Shown here: in pieces, positions 1 to 7,521 of the stretch | Position numbering within the stretch: position 1 is the first letter of the stretch | How the letters are laid out: each line of letters opens with the position of its first letter | Translations under genes and position numbers: made by a program | The notes under the pieces: generated by a model | Databases searched by the model: none | What the model was told of the DNA's origin: nothing | What the model saw: only the letters and a program-made list of their open reading frames with translations | NCBI RefSeq assembly: GCF_003073375.1 | Contig: NZ_CP029002.1 | Location: 3,570,001 to 3,634,000, forward strand | Length of the DNA stretch: 64,000 nucleotides | DNA from: Lysinibacillus sp. 2017 | Lineage (GTDB): Bacteria; Bacillota; Bacilli; Bacillales_A; Planococcaceae | Direction of reading: 5' to 3'

Positions 1-260
1 CCCGTTCCGAACTCCCCACCAATTATTTTTGCTGAAAAATAATACTGTGTTCCGTTGAAAGCAACTTGTGTGAGTAACTCATGTACTTCTACTTCTACAC
101 CGAGCTCTTCAAAGGCCTCACGCTTTGCACATTGTTCAATTGTTTCACCAACTTCTTGCTTACCACCAGGAAACACATAATAAATTCGCCCCTCTTTTTC
201 ACGACGAATTAATGCTACTTTTCCGTTTTCTACTATTACTACCGCGCCACGATCTGTCAT
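1..260 (-). CDS. NUDIX hydrolase (partial, 3' end outside window)
   Basis: N-terminal 86 residues of a NUDIX pyrophosphohydrolase; the C-terminus lies beyond base 1. The ATG at 260 follows an AAAGGAG ribosome site at good spacing. The complete NUDIX box is visible: GGKQEVGE, then REAFEELGV, fitting Gx5Ex7REUxEExGU, the Mg-binding catalytic helix. The start resembles short MutT-like proteins that clean up oxidised nucleotides or similar nucleoside diphosphate derivatives; the substrate cannot be told. It is the last gene of a minus-strand run with three GNAT genes. Confidence 0.85.
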   Translation of the reverse strand, partial: MTDRGAVVIVENGKVALIRREKEGRIYYVFPGGKQEVGETIEQCAKREAFEELGVEVEVHELLTQVAFNGTQYYFSAKIIGGEFGT

Positions 261-340
261 ATTTTTTGGATCTCCTTTCGTATTTGAAATGATGCAAGTC
301 TACAAATCGATGCTATTTTGCTATATGAAAACATAAGGTG

Positions 341-880
341 TTAAATTTGGTCAAGACACTTATACCCCATTTCCAATCGTACTTCACCATTCTCTATATC
401 CTCATTTGTATAACTATTTAAATTAAATCCTATTATTTCAAATCCATTTTTCATATAAAAACTGATGGCAGGATAATTTAATGTTTGTGTTTCTAACATA
501 ATTGATCTGGCTTTATATTTGTGAGCCATATCCTTTGAAAAAGTAATTAATTCTTGTCCATATCCCTGCCGTTTATACTGCTCATGAATATGTAATTCTT
601 CAATTCTTAACGTATTGTTCCATTTATGAAATGTTAAAACTAATACACCTACTTCAAAATCATTTTTTATTAGTTGAAAATAATGTGCATCATGATGCGA
701 AAAAAAATTACTCTCTAGCCTTTTATGTAACTTATTCTCTAGTTTCTTTTCTTCAAATTCGAAAGTGAACTTATGATTACCTTGTTTTAGCGAAACACTA
801 TAAAATCTATCTGTACAATACTCATATATTAACTGCTTGCCATTAGGATAATCTTTTTGAAATATCTCCTTAATCTTCAT
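341..880 (-). CDS. GNAT-family N-acetyltransferase
   Basis: 179 residues. The C-terminal half is a GNAT fold: acetyl-CoA loop KRQGYGQEL near residue 111, followed by LETQTLNYPAISFYMKNGF, the usual beta5 region. This half resembles streptothricin/SatA-type acetyltransferases, but that is only a family-level impression and the acceptor is unknown. A GTG 15 bases upstream is in frame, but ATG 880 sits 10 bases after GAGGTGAG, so ATG is preferred. It lies about 100 bases downstream of another GNAT gene on the same strand. Confidence 0.85.
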   Translation of the reverse strand: MKIKEIFQKDYPNGKQLIYEYCTDRFYSVSLKQGNHKFTFEFEEKKLENKLHKRLESNFFSHHDAHYFQLIKNDFEVGVLVLTFHKWNNTLRIEELHIHEQYKRQGYGQELITFSKDMAHKYKARSIMLETQTLNYPAISFYMKNGFEIIGFNLNSYTNEDIENGEVRLEMGYKCLDQI

Positions 881-977
881 TATTGAATATCTCACCTCAC
901 TTTCAACCTCATTCTATAATTTCAATCACTTGAATATCATGATTTTTTGTAGCGTGCAATTGAGTCCACCAGCTTTT

Positions 978-1487
978 CTATTCTTTTAAACACAATTTAT
1001 ATTGCAGCAATTTCACTTCCTTGCCTAAGTAGATTTCACTCCCAATACGGCTTACTTCCGTAAAACCTAGCTTCTCCATCATTTTCCTTGAACGATAATT
1101 TGTTTCATGTGTCTCCCCATGAAATATGGTGATGCCTAATTGTTCAATCGCGTAATCCATTAATTTTTTTACCGTTTGAGTTCCAATTCCAACATGCCAA
1201 AGTTTACTTTCTCCAATTGCAATGCCAATCTCAGCACTGGTATCTTTTATATCTGCTAAATCAACATAGCCAATAAGCTTATTTTCATATTCAATTCCGA
1301 GACGAATAAAATCCTTTGATTGCTTCGTTACACACCAATTCCACCATTGAAATAATTCATCATTGTCTCTATTTTCTGGCCAATCATTCGCTTTACAAAA
1401 TCGTTCATCTTGATTCCAATTTAAAACAACGTTAAAGTCCTCTAATTTTAACTTTCTAAAAGAGATTTGTTTTGAATTTATTTTCAT
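978..1487 (-). CDS. GNAT-family N-acetyltransferase
   Basis: 169 residues, Acetyltransf_3/RimJ-RimL-like. The N-terminus has the family signature ISFRKLKLEDFNVVLNW, and the acetyl-CoA segment is around GESKLWHVGIGTQTVKKL with the later NYRSRKMMEKLGF. Start chosen at ATG 1487, four bases after a perfect AAAGGAGG; an upstream in-frame ATG at 1514 overlaps the stop of the preceding gene (ATGA) but has a poor site. Translationally coupled to the next GNAT gene. Substrate unknown. Confidence 0.87.
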   Translation of the reverse strand: MKINSKQISFRKLKLEDFNVVLNWNQDERFCKANDWPENRDNDELFQWWNWCVTKQSKDFIRLGIEYENKLIGYVDLADIKDTSAEIGIAIGESKLWHVGIGTQTVKKLMDYAIEQLGITIFHGETHETNYRSRKMMEKLGFTEVSRIGSEIYLGKEVKLLQYKLCLKE

Positions 1488-1510
1488 GTTGCCTCCTTTG
1501 TGTAGCTTTT

Positions 1511-2071
1511 TCATTTATCACCCTTTATCTTTCTCTGATCATCATCCTCATTAAACTTCGCAAAGACATGTACATCAAAAGCCTGATCATTTTGATATAT
1601 ATAATTTTTTAACATACCTTCTTTTTCAAATCCTTGTTTTAGCAACAATTGACTGGAACCTTCATTTTTCACAAAAACAATCGCACCAATTCTTGTCAAG
1701 CCCATCTCTTTGAATCCGTATTCCGTAATTTTAGCAACGGCTTCAGAAGCATATCCCGCTCGCCAAAAGTTAGGATGGATATCATAACCCACTTCGGCAC
1801 GTTTATGCGCTGGTGACCATAAGTTAAAGCCGATTGTGCCGATTAAACCTGGAATGCCTTTTCTTTCAATCCCCCAACGAATTCCCCTTTTACTTTGAAA
1901 ACTCGTTGTAAATGCAGAGATTAAATTTTCCGCTTGCTCCAATTGTTCAAATGTTTTCAGTCCGTAATATTTCGTCACCTCTTCATTTGAAAAAATAGAA
2001 TAAATAACATCCACATCGGCAGGAAGAATTTCTCTTAATATTAATCTTTCAGTTCCTAGTATTGGAAACAT
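1511..2071 (-). CDS. RimJ/RimL-type GNAT N-acetyltransferase
   Basis: 186 residues. It opens with TERLILREILPADVDVIYSIFS, the diagnostic start of RimJ/RimL-like acetyltransferases that modify protein N-termini or small amines. AEVGYDIHPNFWRAGYASEA forms the CoA loop, followed by VKNEGSSQLLLKQGFEKEG. AAAGGGGTG precedes the ATG. First gene of a tight minus-strand GNAT pair; divergent from the DUF402 gene at 2149. Substrate not predictable from sequence. Confidence 0.9.
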   Translation of the reverse strand: MFPILGTERLILREILPADVDVIYSIFSNEEVTKYYGLKTFEQLEQAENLISAFTTSFQSKRGIRWGIERKGIPGLIGTIGFNLWSPAHKRAEVGYDIHPNFWRAGYASEAVAKITEYGFKEMGLTRIGAIVFVKNEGSSQLLLKQGFEKEGMLKNYIYQNDQAFDVHVFAKFNEDDDQRKIKGDK

Positions 2072-2148
2072 GTAAGCACCCCTTTTAATATGGTATATAA
2101 TGGTATATAGTGTTATAAAAAATTTATGTATGAGAGTGGTGGAACGAT

Positions 2149-2685
2149 TTGAAGAGACGTTATTTACATCGAAAAGATTGGAAAAGAATAATCAAACGAG
2201 ATTACAAAGAAATGGAAATTGAAAATAAAGACTTTAATGGCTATATAGCACTTTTAACCTTGATTGAAGTGGCCGATCCTCTTCTAACAAAATATTTGGA
2301 TACGGAAGTTTGTATTGCAAATAACCTTTATTCCTGGCTTCAACAGCTACCACTAAATGAAAATTTCGCAATCACAACCATGTTTGATGACAAAGGTGAA
2401 ATTATTCAATGGTATATCGATATTACGTATCAAAATGGCGTTGAAGATGGCCTGCCATTTATGGATGACCTTTATTTGGATATTATTGTTTTACCAACAG
2501 GTGAAATTATTGAAAAGGATAAAGATGAGCTACTTGAAGCGCTTAAAAATCATGAAATTACACAGCAACAATTTGATTTTGCATACCAAATATTCAATCA
2601 AGTTTTAAATCACATACAAACGGATTCATTTAACTATTTTTCGTTAAGTAAGTTGCACCGGAACCTTTTGTTGGACATTGATTAG
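2149..2685 (+). CDS. DUF402 domain protein
   Basis: 178 residues. The central segment GLPFMDDLYLDIIVLPTGEI followed by EKDKDELLEALKNHEIT matches the DUF402 core (acidic DxYLD cluster, then DEDEL helix). This family includes nucleoside di/triphosphatases and a fluoroacetate-induced FomD-like group. The start is TTG at 2149 after GTGGTGG; no ATG in frame lies upstream. Monocistronic, convergent with the TPR gene at 2738. The exact substrate is unknown. Confidence 0.8.
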   Translation: MKRRYLHRKDWKRIIKRDYKEMEIENKDFNGYIALLTLIEVADPLLTKYLDTEVCIANNLYSWLQQLPLNENFAITTMFDDKGEIIQWYIDITYQNGVEDGLPFMDDLYLDIIVLPTGEIIEKDKDELLEALKNHEITQQQFDFAYQIFNQVLNHIQTDSFNYFSLSKLHRNLLLDID

Positions 2686-2737
2686 TGGCTAGGCTTTTAT
2701 CGAATAAATACCTTGCTTAGCACCAAATCTGACAAGC

Positions 2738-3232
2738 CTATTGCCAAGTCTCATCAAGCTTATCTGAGTAAAAATGAAGCGCCTCTTTATATTTTTGAAC
2801 ATTTGAATCTGACGAAGTATTTGCAATGCACTTTAATAAAAGTTCCATCGCAGTTTGATGCTCATTTAAATTATATAAAGTCATGGCATAGAAAACTTGA
2901 AGCGCCTCATTATTTGGGAATACTCTAATAGCCTCTGTAAAAGTTGCCTTGGATTTTTCATATTCACCCAGCGCTCTAAACGTGCTGCCTAAACCTAAAT
3001 AGGCATTCTGCAAATCCTCTTTAGCTAAACCGCCTTGAATCGCCTTTTCATAGTAGGGCACAGCTTTCGCTTCTTCTCCTAAACAATCAAAACTCCATGC
3101 ACATTGATAGTTGATATAAGCATTTTGGAGACTTTGTTCCGCTAACTTTACAAGAATTTGATTCGACTCAAGTAAGTTGTTTTCCTTTCTTAATTGCAAC
3201 GCTAAATATAATTGTTCTTTCTCGTTTACCAT
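2738..3232 (-). CDS. Tetratricopeptide-repeat protein
   Basis: 164 residues, cytosolic and helical. At least three TPR units are visible: NAYINYQCAWSFDCLGEEAKA near residue 37, NAYLGLGSTFRALGEYEKSKA near 77 and a degenerate one, EALQVFYAMTLYNLNEHQTAM, near 111. TPR arrays mediate protein-protein contacts; no catalytic domain is present. The ATG at 3232 follows GGAGGAG. Convergent with DUF402 and divergent from the NUDIX gene at 3347. Binding partner unknown. Confidence 0.85.
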   Translation of the reverse strand: MVNEKEQLYLALQLRKENNLLESNQILVKLAEQSLQNAYINYQCAWSFDCLGEEAKAVPYYEKAIQGGLAKEDLQNAYLGLGSTFRALGEYEKSKATFTEAIRVFPNNEALQVFYAMTLYNLNEHQTAMELLLKCIANTSSDSNVQKYKEALHFYSDKLDETWQ

Positions 3233-3308
3233 TGAATTTAATCTCCTCCAAACATTAAATTATCATTTAATTGATATTAACATAATTTTCAAATAACAAT
3301 CCAAATTT

Positions 3309-3317
3309 TGCTATAAT
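3309..3317 (+). promoter_or_regulatory. Extended -10 promoter of the NUDIX gene
   Basis: TGCTATAAT is a perfect extended -10 element about 30 bases upstream of the start codon; the -35 position has no good hexamer, as is common for extended -10 promoters. Confidence 0.5.
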
Positions 3318-3346
3318 TAATGCTATAAAAAAATGGGAGGTACATC

Positions 3347-3799
3347 ATGTCGCAAGATTTAACATTACATACACCTGATGGCAACTTAAATATTCGTGTT
3401 GCTGCTTGGATTGATCATGAAGACAAACTATTAGTGAGTGAATTTCCAGATGGCACGATTTCACTTCCTGGTGGCCGTATGAAATTTGGTGAAACAAGTT
3501 TACAGGCTGTTATCAGAGAGGTTCAAGAGGAAACGGGTGAACAGTTTGTAAATGCACGATTGTTTGCTATCATCGAAAATTTCTTTTATTACAAAAAGCC
3601 TTTCCATGAAATTTTATTCGTTTATACAGGAGATATTCCGCATAAGGAGCTTTATGAAGGAGTCGATCAAGCTAACCAAAAGCTATATTGGTTGGAGCAA
3701 AGTAAGGTCAATCTGTTAAAGCCGGATATACTAGCGGATCTTGTAAATAAAAATAAGGGGAATGAAATTATTCAATTAGTAAATCGAGAGGATTTTTAA
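3347..3799 (+). CDS. NUDIX hydrolase
   Basis: 150 residues. The NUDIX box spans about residues 42-64 (GGRMKFGE ... REVQEETGE), with all metal-ligand glutamates present. The preceding LLVSEFPDGTISLPGG is the usual strand before the box. Similar proteins hydrolyse nucleoside diphosphate derivatives; nothing in the sequence fixes the substrate. GGGAGG precedes the ATG by six bases. Confidence 0.88.
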   Translation: MSQDLTLHTPDGNLNIRVAAWIDHEDKLLVSEFPDGTISLPGGRMKFGETSLQAVIREVQEETGEQFVNARLFAIIENFFYYKKPFHEILFVYTGDIPHKELYEGVDQANQKLYWLEQSKVNLLKPDILADLVNKNKGNEIIQLVNREDF

Positions 3800-3868
3800 A
3801 ATAGAACACCCACTTTAACCAAATATTCTGATAAAATACTATTATCTTAATCGAAAGGAATGATTGAC

Positions 3869-3901
3869 ATGAAACAGGTAACAAAGGTGATTGAAAAGTA
3901 A
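3869..3901 (+). CDS. 10-residue leader peptide of the downstream GNAT gene
   Basis: Short open frame MKQVTKVIEK preceded by GAAAGGA at good spacing and ending 58 bases before the GNAT start. Its last four codons form arm 1 of the hairpin set described at 3889-3953. Its size, position and pairing pattern are those of translation-attenuation leaders of inducible resistance genes (ermC/cat type, known family behaviour). Expression is inference. A weak promoter (TTTAAC, 17-base spacer, TACTAT) lies at 3814-3842. Confidence 0.6.
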   Translation: MKQVTKVIEK

Positions 3902-3953
3902 ACGGTATTTTCTCTTTTCAATCTCAAGGAAAACGAAAACTATTGAAAAGAGG
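3889..3953 (+). promoter_or_regulatory. Translation attenuator: mutually exclusive hairpins at the GNAT ribosome site
   Basis: Arm 1 GATTGAAAAG (3889-3898, inside the leader peptide) is perfectly complementary over 10 bases to arm 2 CTTTTCAATC (3914-3923). Arm 2, extended to 3912-3922, is perfectly complementary over 11 bases to arm 3 ATTGAAAAGAG (3942-3952), which contains the ribosome site of the GNAT gene. Pairing 2:3 hides the site; pairing 1:2 frees it. Inferred logic: free movement of ribosomes over arm 1 keeps the gene off, while a ribosome stalled early in the leader leaves arm 1 free and turns it on. Confidence 0.7.
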
Positions 3954-3959
3954 ATTAGT

Positions 3960-4499
3960 ATGTATAAAGATAAGGAATTAACAATTCGACCGATCATAGA
4001 AGATGATTTATATCGTTTATGGGAACTCATTTATAAAGAGGAACAGCCTGAGTGGAAAAAGTGGGATGCTCCGTATTATCCGCACCAGTCAAAACCTTAT
4101 GAAGAATTTTTATTATCTAAGGACAAATGGGTTGGCGATGAAAGCTATTGGGTTATTGAAGTCGCAGGTATTGTTCGCGGGATTATCTCGTATTATTGGG
4201 AGCATGAGCCGTCGAAATGGCTAGAGATGGGCATTGTCCTACATGAGGCAGGCTCTTGGGGAAAAGGCATTGGTACACGCGCAATGAATTTATGGGTGAA
4301 CCATTTATTTTCTACGATGCCATTAGTTCGAGTGGGCTTTACCACTTGGTCAGGCAACGAACGAATGATTCGCGTTGGCGAAAAGCTCGGCATGCAAATG
4401 GAAGCAAGAATTCGAAAGGTCCGTTATTACGAAGGCAATTATTATGATTCCATTCGTATGGGGATTTTGCGTGAAGAATGGGAAGCGTTCGATCAATAA
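3960..4499 (+). CDS. GNAT N-acetyltransferase under leader-peptide control
   Basis: 179 residues, RimJ/RimL-like: LTIRPIIEDDLYRLWELIY at the N-terminus, CoA loop SWGKGIGTRAMNLWV near residue 99, and SGNERMIRVGEKLGMQMEARIRK near 130. The start is ATG 3960, eight bases after AAAAGAGG. The upstream open frame from 3891 belongs to the leader region and is not used. The attenuator in front suggests induction by a translation inhibitor, so a resistance-type acetyltransferase is possible, but the substrate is not known. Confidence 0.85.
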   Translation: MYKDKELTIRPIIEDDLYRLWELIYKEEQPEWKKWDAPYYPHQSKPYEEFLLSKDKWVGDESYWVIEVAGIVRGIISYYWEHEPSKWLEMGIVLHEAGSWGKGIGTRAMNLWVNHLFSTMPLVRVGFTTWSGNERMIRVGEKLGMQMEARIRKVRYYEGNYYDSIRMGILREEWEAFDQ

Positions 4500-4510
4500 T
4501 TGAAGTATAT

Positions 4511-4556
4511 AAAAAATCATCTCTTTTAGTTAACAACTTTAAGGAGATGATTTTTT
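4511..4556. terminator. Bidirectional terminator
   Basis: Perfect 13-base inverted repeat AAAAAATCATCTC / GAGATGATTTTTT, giving a hairpin with T-runs on both strands between the converging genes ending at 4499 and 4559. Confidence 0.85.
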
Positions 4557-4558
4557 AT

Positions 4559-5299
4559 TTATAAGTTTTGTATTAGCTTTGCACGTGCCGGCGCTACAAT
4601 GGATTCTATCCTTGGAGCCTTATAACTACTAAGATAATCAGGGGCTTGTTGATAATTGCTTACATCAAATACAAAATCCCCATTCGAATCAATTGCAGGC
4701 ACATAATCAATTAAATAATGAAACAAAATATCTGTTGCATCACTTGGCATATCTGGATCTGGTTTGAAATTTTCTGGTACTTCAGCGGTTACATAGCGGT
4801 ATGTAAACTTAAATTGATTGTCATGAACTTTTTCAAATGCATCATATTCCACTCTTTGCGATTCATAGCCATCATAATAAGTTGTTTTCTTTTGCTCTTC
4901 CGTTAGTGGCAAATTCATTGATATGTCTTTTGCAAGCTGTTGCGTTGCTACCTGATTGACGACGTTTCCTCTTTCATCATACACATACAATTTACCATCG
5001 CCCATATCTGCTAATAAAAAACTTCCGAATGGAATCGCAATCGCATTGCTCAGTAAAGTGACATTATAGGCATCTAGATTTTTGTCGACCTGTTTATCAT
5101 ATAACGTGTCCTCTATCTTAAGCTTTAATTGACCAATACCTAAAAGTGGCATCATGAAGGCAAGCCCCACACTTATAGCAAAAAAGATGAACTTCGTTAT
5201 GAATTGACCGAGACCATATTCATCTTGATCGTAATAGTTAAAATAGAGGCCAACCCCTAATAAAAAGATGATGATAACACGAATTAATGTATTTTTCAC
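4559..5299 (-). CDS. Membrane-anchored protein of unknown function
   Basis: 246 residues, not recognised. Two hydrophobic segments near the N-terminus (about residues 6-19 and 33-54) followed by a soluble domain of about 190 residues rich in acidic and aromatic residues. The start is GTG 5299 after AAAGGG. No signal-peptidase or lipobox motif is obvious, so both segments probably span the membrane with the C-terminal domain on one side. Monocistronic, ending at a bidirectional terminator. Confidence 0.7.
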   Translation of the reverse strand: MKNTLIRVIIIFLLGVGLYFNYYDQDEYGLGQFITKFIFFAISVGLAFMMPLLGIGQLKLKIEDTLYDKQVDKNLDAYNVTLLSNAIAIPFGSFLLADMGDGKLYVYDERGNVVNQVATQQLAKDISMNLPLTEEQKKTTYYDGYESQRVEYDAFEKVHDNQFKFTYRYVTAEVPENFKPDPDMPSDATDILFHYLIDYVPAIDSNGDFVFDVSNYQQAPDYLSSYKAPRIESIVAPARAKLIQNL

Positions 5300-5583
5300 T
5301 TCTGCCCTTTCTAGTTGCTTTCTTCTATAGTTTTATTAATACCTTACCTTCATACTAACTGGAAGTGAAATTTGTTTAAATACAAAAAGATTAATGACCT
5401 TTTCAGCAATCGGCACTAAGCGAGCTGGATCATGCTTTCTTGTTGTTCCTCAGCTAAAGCCTACTACCTCACTATTCCAAAACTCCATAAATTTTTCGCC
5501 ACATATATTAGAATTCTAATTTTCTATTGATAGATTTTACGATAATAGACCATTATTCTACTAATAAGATTATTAAAAGAAGA
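5300..5583. other. Intergenic region with a possible gene remnant
   Basis: No intact gene. On the minus strand 5336-5449 is an open frame of about 38 codons reading KHDPARLVPIAEKVINLF, which looks protein-like but has no start codon and follows a stop. It may be the eroded 3' end of a lost gene. Confidence 0.3.
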
Positions 5584-6447
5584 CTAGTCAACGATAATCT
5601 TGGATTGAATGTATTTCTTTAAGAAATCGTCGTTAGCATTTATTGATAAATAATAGGCGATTTTATACGATTCCATATAATTAGCAATCCCCAACTTCTG
5701 TTCATTATATGCTTTTTCGTAATAGAGATAGTTCAGACGTATTTGCGTACTAATATTCGGTTTATTAGCCCATTCAATCCCTTTTATTGCAATTTCCAAT
5801 GCCTTTTCATAGTTACCATTTTTAGAATATGCATTGGCAATATTAAAAAATACGATAGTCAACTTTTCTTCATTTTCAATTTTTTGATTTTCTTCAACAT
5901 TTGAAAGTATTAATTCAAAATAGTCATTCGCATCTTGTAACATATTTAATTTATTCATCATAATTGCCAAGTTATTGATGATTAAAATCTCTTTATATGT
6001 AAGTTGCTGCTTTTTTGAATGGAACGTAAAAGACAAAGACTTTTCTAGCATTTCATATGATTTATGATGTTCTTCTTTTACGAAACCATAATAAAGGGCT
6101 TCATAAAACAAAATGAGTTGTTGATCCGTTTTTGTGAAAAAATAGGTATTCAGCCGATGTGACTTAATCAGTTGATATAATTCTTCATACTTACGCTGAT
6201 AAAAAAGTGAAGCTAGTTTTTCTTTTAAATCTTGCTTTATATCCAGATCATTCACTGTTTGTATATTTAGTTCATCTAACGAAATACCAAGTCGATTACA
6301 CAACTTTGTTATGAGTTGGATATTGGGAATATGTTTATTGTTCTCGATTTGACTTAACATGCCTTGTGAACAGATTCCATCACACAATTCTTTTTGTGAA
6401 AGACCCTTTAATTTTCGCATGGATTTAATTTTATTCTCTAGGTTCAT
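5584..6447 (-). CDS. PlcR/Rgg-like (RRNPP) peptide-responsive regulator
   Basis: 287 residues, the usual size of PlcR/Rgg/NprR regulators. Residues 5-60 form an XRE-type helix-turn-helix (MRKLKGLSQKELCDGICSQ, SQIENNKHIPNIQLI). The remainder is all-helical with TPR-like units, clearest at FFNIANAYSKNGNYEKALEIA near residue 215; in this family the TPRs bind a secreted and re-imported peptide. Start chosen at ATG 6447 after AGGAG; a longer frame to 6534 would run through the divergent peptide gene. Only 43 bases separate it from the start of the peptide gene at 6491, the arrangement of rgg-shp pairs. Confidence 0.82.
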   Translation of the reverse strand: MNLENKIKSMRKLKGLSQKELCDGICSQGMLSQIENNKHIPNIQLITKLCNRLGISLDELNIQTVNDLDIKQDLKEKLASLFYQRKYEELYQLIKSHRLNTYFFTKTDQQLILFYEALYYGFVKEEHHKSYEMLEKSLSFTFHSKKQQLTYKEILIINNLAIMMNKLNMLQDANDYFELILSNVEENQKIENEEKLTIVFFNIANAYSKNGNYEKALEIAIKGIEWANKPNISTQIRLNYLYYEKAYNEQKLGIANYMESYKIAYYLSINANDDFLKKYIQSKIIVD

Positions 6448-6490
6448 ATGATTTACTCCTATATATCCTATTTTGAAATGAGGTGAGATA

Positions 6491-6556
6491 ATGTTTAAAT
6501 TTGTTATTACTTTCTTAAGTGATTTACCATACAACCTTATTATTCCTTTCCTTTAA
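6491..6556 (+). CDS. Candidate signalling peptide precursor (21 residues) with PapR-like motif
   Basis: Start ATG after GAGGTGAG, an excellent ribosome site, and a strong terminator 17 bases past the stop, so this is a complete minimal gene. The product has a short basic/hydrophobic N-terminus (MFKFVITFL) and a C-terminus SDLPYNLIIPFL. SDLPYNL resembles the PapR heptapeptides that activate PlcR ([AS]D[LM]PF-type, known family knowledge). Divergent from the RRNPP regulator. A -10 TATGAT at 6447-6452 with weak TTTAAT at 6424-6429 could drive it. The pairing with the regulator is inference. Confidence 0.65.
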   Translation: MFKFVITFLSDLPYNLIIPFL

Positions 6557-6572
6557 TTTTATCGTAATTTTG

Positions 6573-6608
6573 CCCTATCAATATAAAAATTGATAGGGTT
6601 TTTATTTT
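6573..6608 (+). terminator. Terminator of the peptide gene
   Basis: Perfect 10-base stem CCCTATCAAT / ATTGATAGGG with a 6-base loop, followed by TTTTTATTTTT on the plus strand. No other plus-strand gene ends here, which supports the short peptide gene as a transcribed unit. Confidence 0.85.
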
Positions 6609-6675
6609 TATCTTAAAAAATATTTGTATTCTAATATTTTGTAGATTGAATGACCTAGTTATCCCACTTATTATT

Positions 6676-6698
6676 TATAATAATCAATGATTATTATA
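6676..6698. promoter_or_regulatory. Perfect 23-bp dyad, candidate operator
   Basis: TATAATAATCA, one central A, TGATTATTATA: a perfect inverted repeat with 11-base arms. It overlaps the -35 position of a plausible promoter (-10 TATAGT at 6712-6717) for the small gene at 6778. Proximity suggests the RRNPP regulator as its binder, but it is unlike the PlcR box and this is inference. Confidence 0.5.
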
Positions 6699-6777
6699 GA
6701 GTGCTACTTTTTATAGTATTCTTCCATCAATGATAATTTCCCTCTATAGATTAATTTAGTAAAGGCGGTGTCTTGAG

Positions 6778-7068
6778 ATGAATTATATAAATAAAAAAAT
6801 TCCCTTTTCAAACCCTTACATCGAAATTGAAATCTTCATTGGGTTGACCAATAAAAAAACAGTGACCGTACTTTTTGATAAATGGTATTTTGAAGTACAG
6901 TTTTTTTTAAATGAAGGCAGTGAGTGTATCGAGAACACTATAGAAATTGCACAATATCATTTTGATACATTAGAAGAAGCTGACTACTTTTTTAATAGCT
7001 TCTCAAATGATTACCAAAAACTTCATTTCCTACTAAATAAACATCTTCCTATTAAACACACATCATAG
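6778..7068 (+). CDS. Small protein of unknown function, possible target of the peptide regulator
   Basis: 96 residues, not recognised. No membrane segment, signal peptide or cysteine motif; rich in aromatic and acidic residues (EEADYFFNSFSNDYQKLHFL). AAGGCGG lies upstream of ATG 6778. The perfect dyad at 6676 sits in its promoter region, so it may be the regulated output of the regulator/peptide pair. No neighbour shares its transcript: 450 bases without a clear gene follow. Confidence 0.6.
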   Translation: MNYINKKIPFSNPYIEIEIFIGLTNKKTVTVLFDKWYFEVQFFLNEGSECIENTIEIAQYHFDTLEEADYFFNSFSNDYQKLHFLLNKHLPIKHTS

Positions 7069-7521
7069 TATTACAAACTTAATCTGTGGTATTAACTATA
7101 TAAATGCTGCTCAAATAAGCATTGGTCATTGCTGTCGTTACCAAACGCGAAAATATCATCGACCGTTAATTTTCGCTCTTATTACGTTGTTACGTTAACA
7201 GGTGATGCTTATTGCATAGATTACTTGTTACAACAGTTCCTTTGAATGATCACCGAAGTAATCAAATAGCTGTCCTTTCTTTGCCTTCCAATTCAACAAG
7301 TGTGCGATATAACCTAAAAAACATACAATTTCCTCGGACAAAAAGCCCCCCTCATCATTCCCCTCCTTTTACTCACTACTTTGATGGGTAATTTTTTTCT
7401 CGTTAACTTCTTGACTTTAAGTTTTGCTGACGAGAGACCATTTACAAATTCTACAATTGATATGCTCACTTTAGTATAATTACAATATTATGACAATTAT
7501 CTAATTTATTGGGAGGCAGCT
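7069..7521. other. Intergenic region, weak short frame only
   Basis: No clear gene in 453 bases. On the minus strand 7228-7341 a 37-codon frame starts at TTG behind AGGGGGG and reads SEEIVCFLGYIAHLLNWKAK, protein-like but without relatives I recognise; it may be a small gene or a remnant. Near 7402 and 7421 two GTT-containing half-sites lie 19 bases apart upstream of the LytTR gene, too weak to call. Confidence 0.3.

Noticed and set aside
2713-2928. Plus-strand frame of 71 codons
   Set aside because: Antisense to the TPR gene; no ribosome site and no protein-like pattern.
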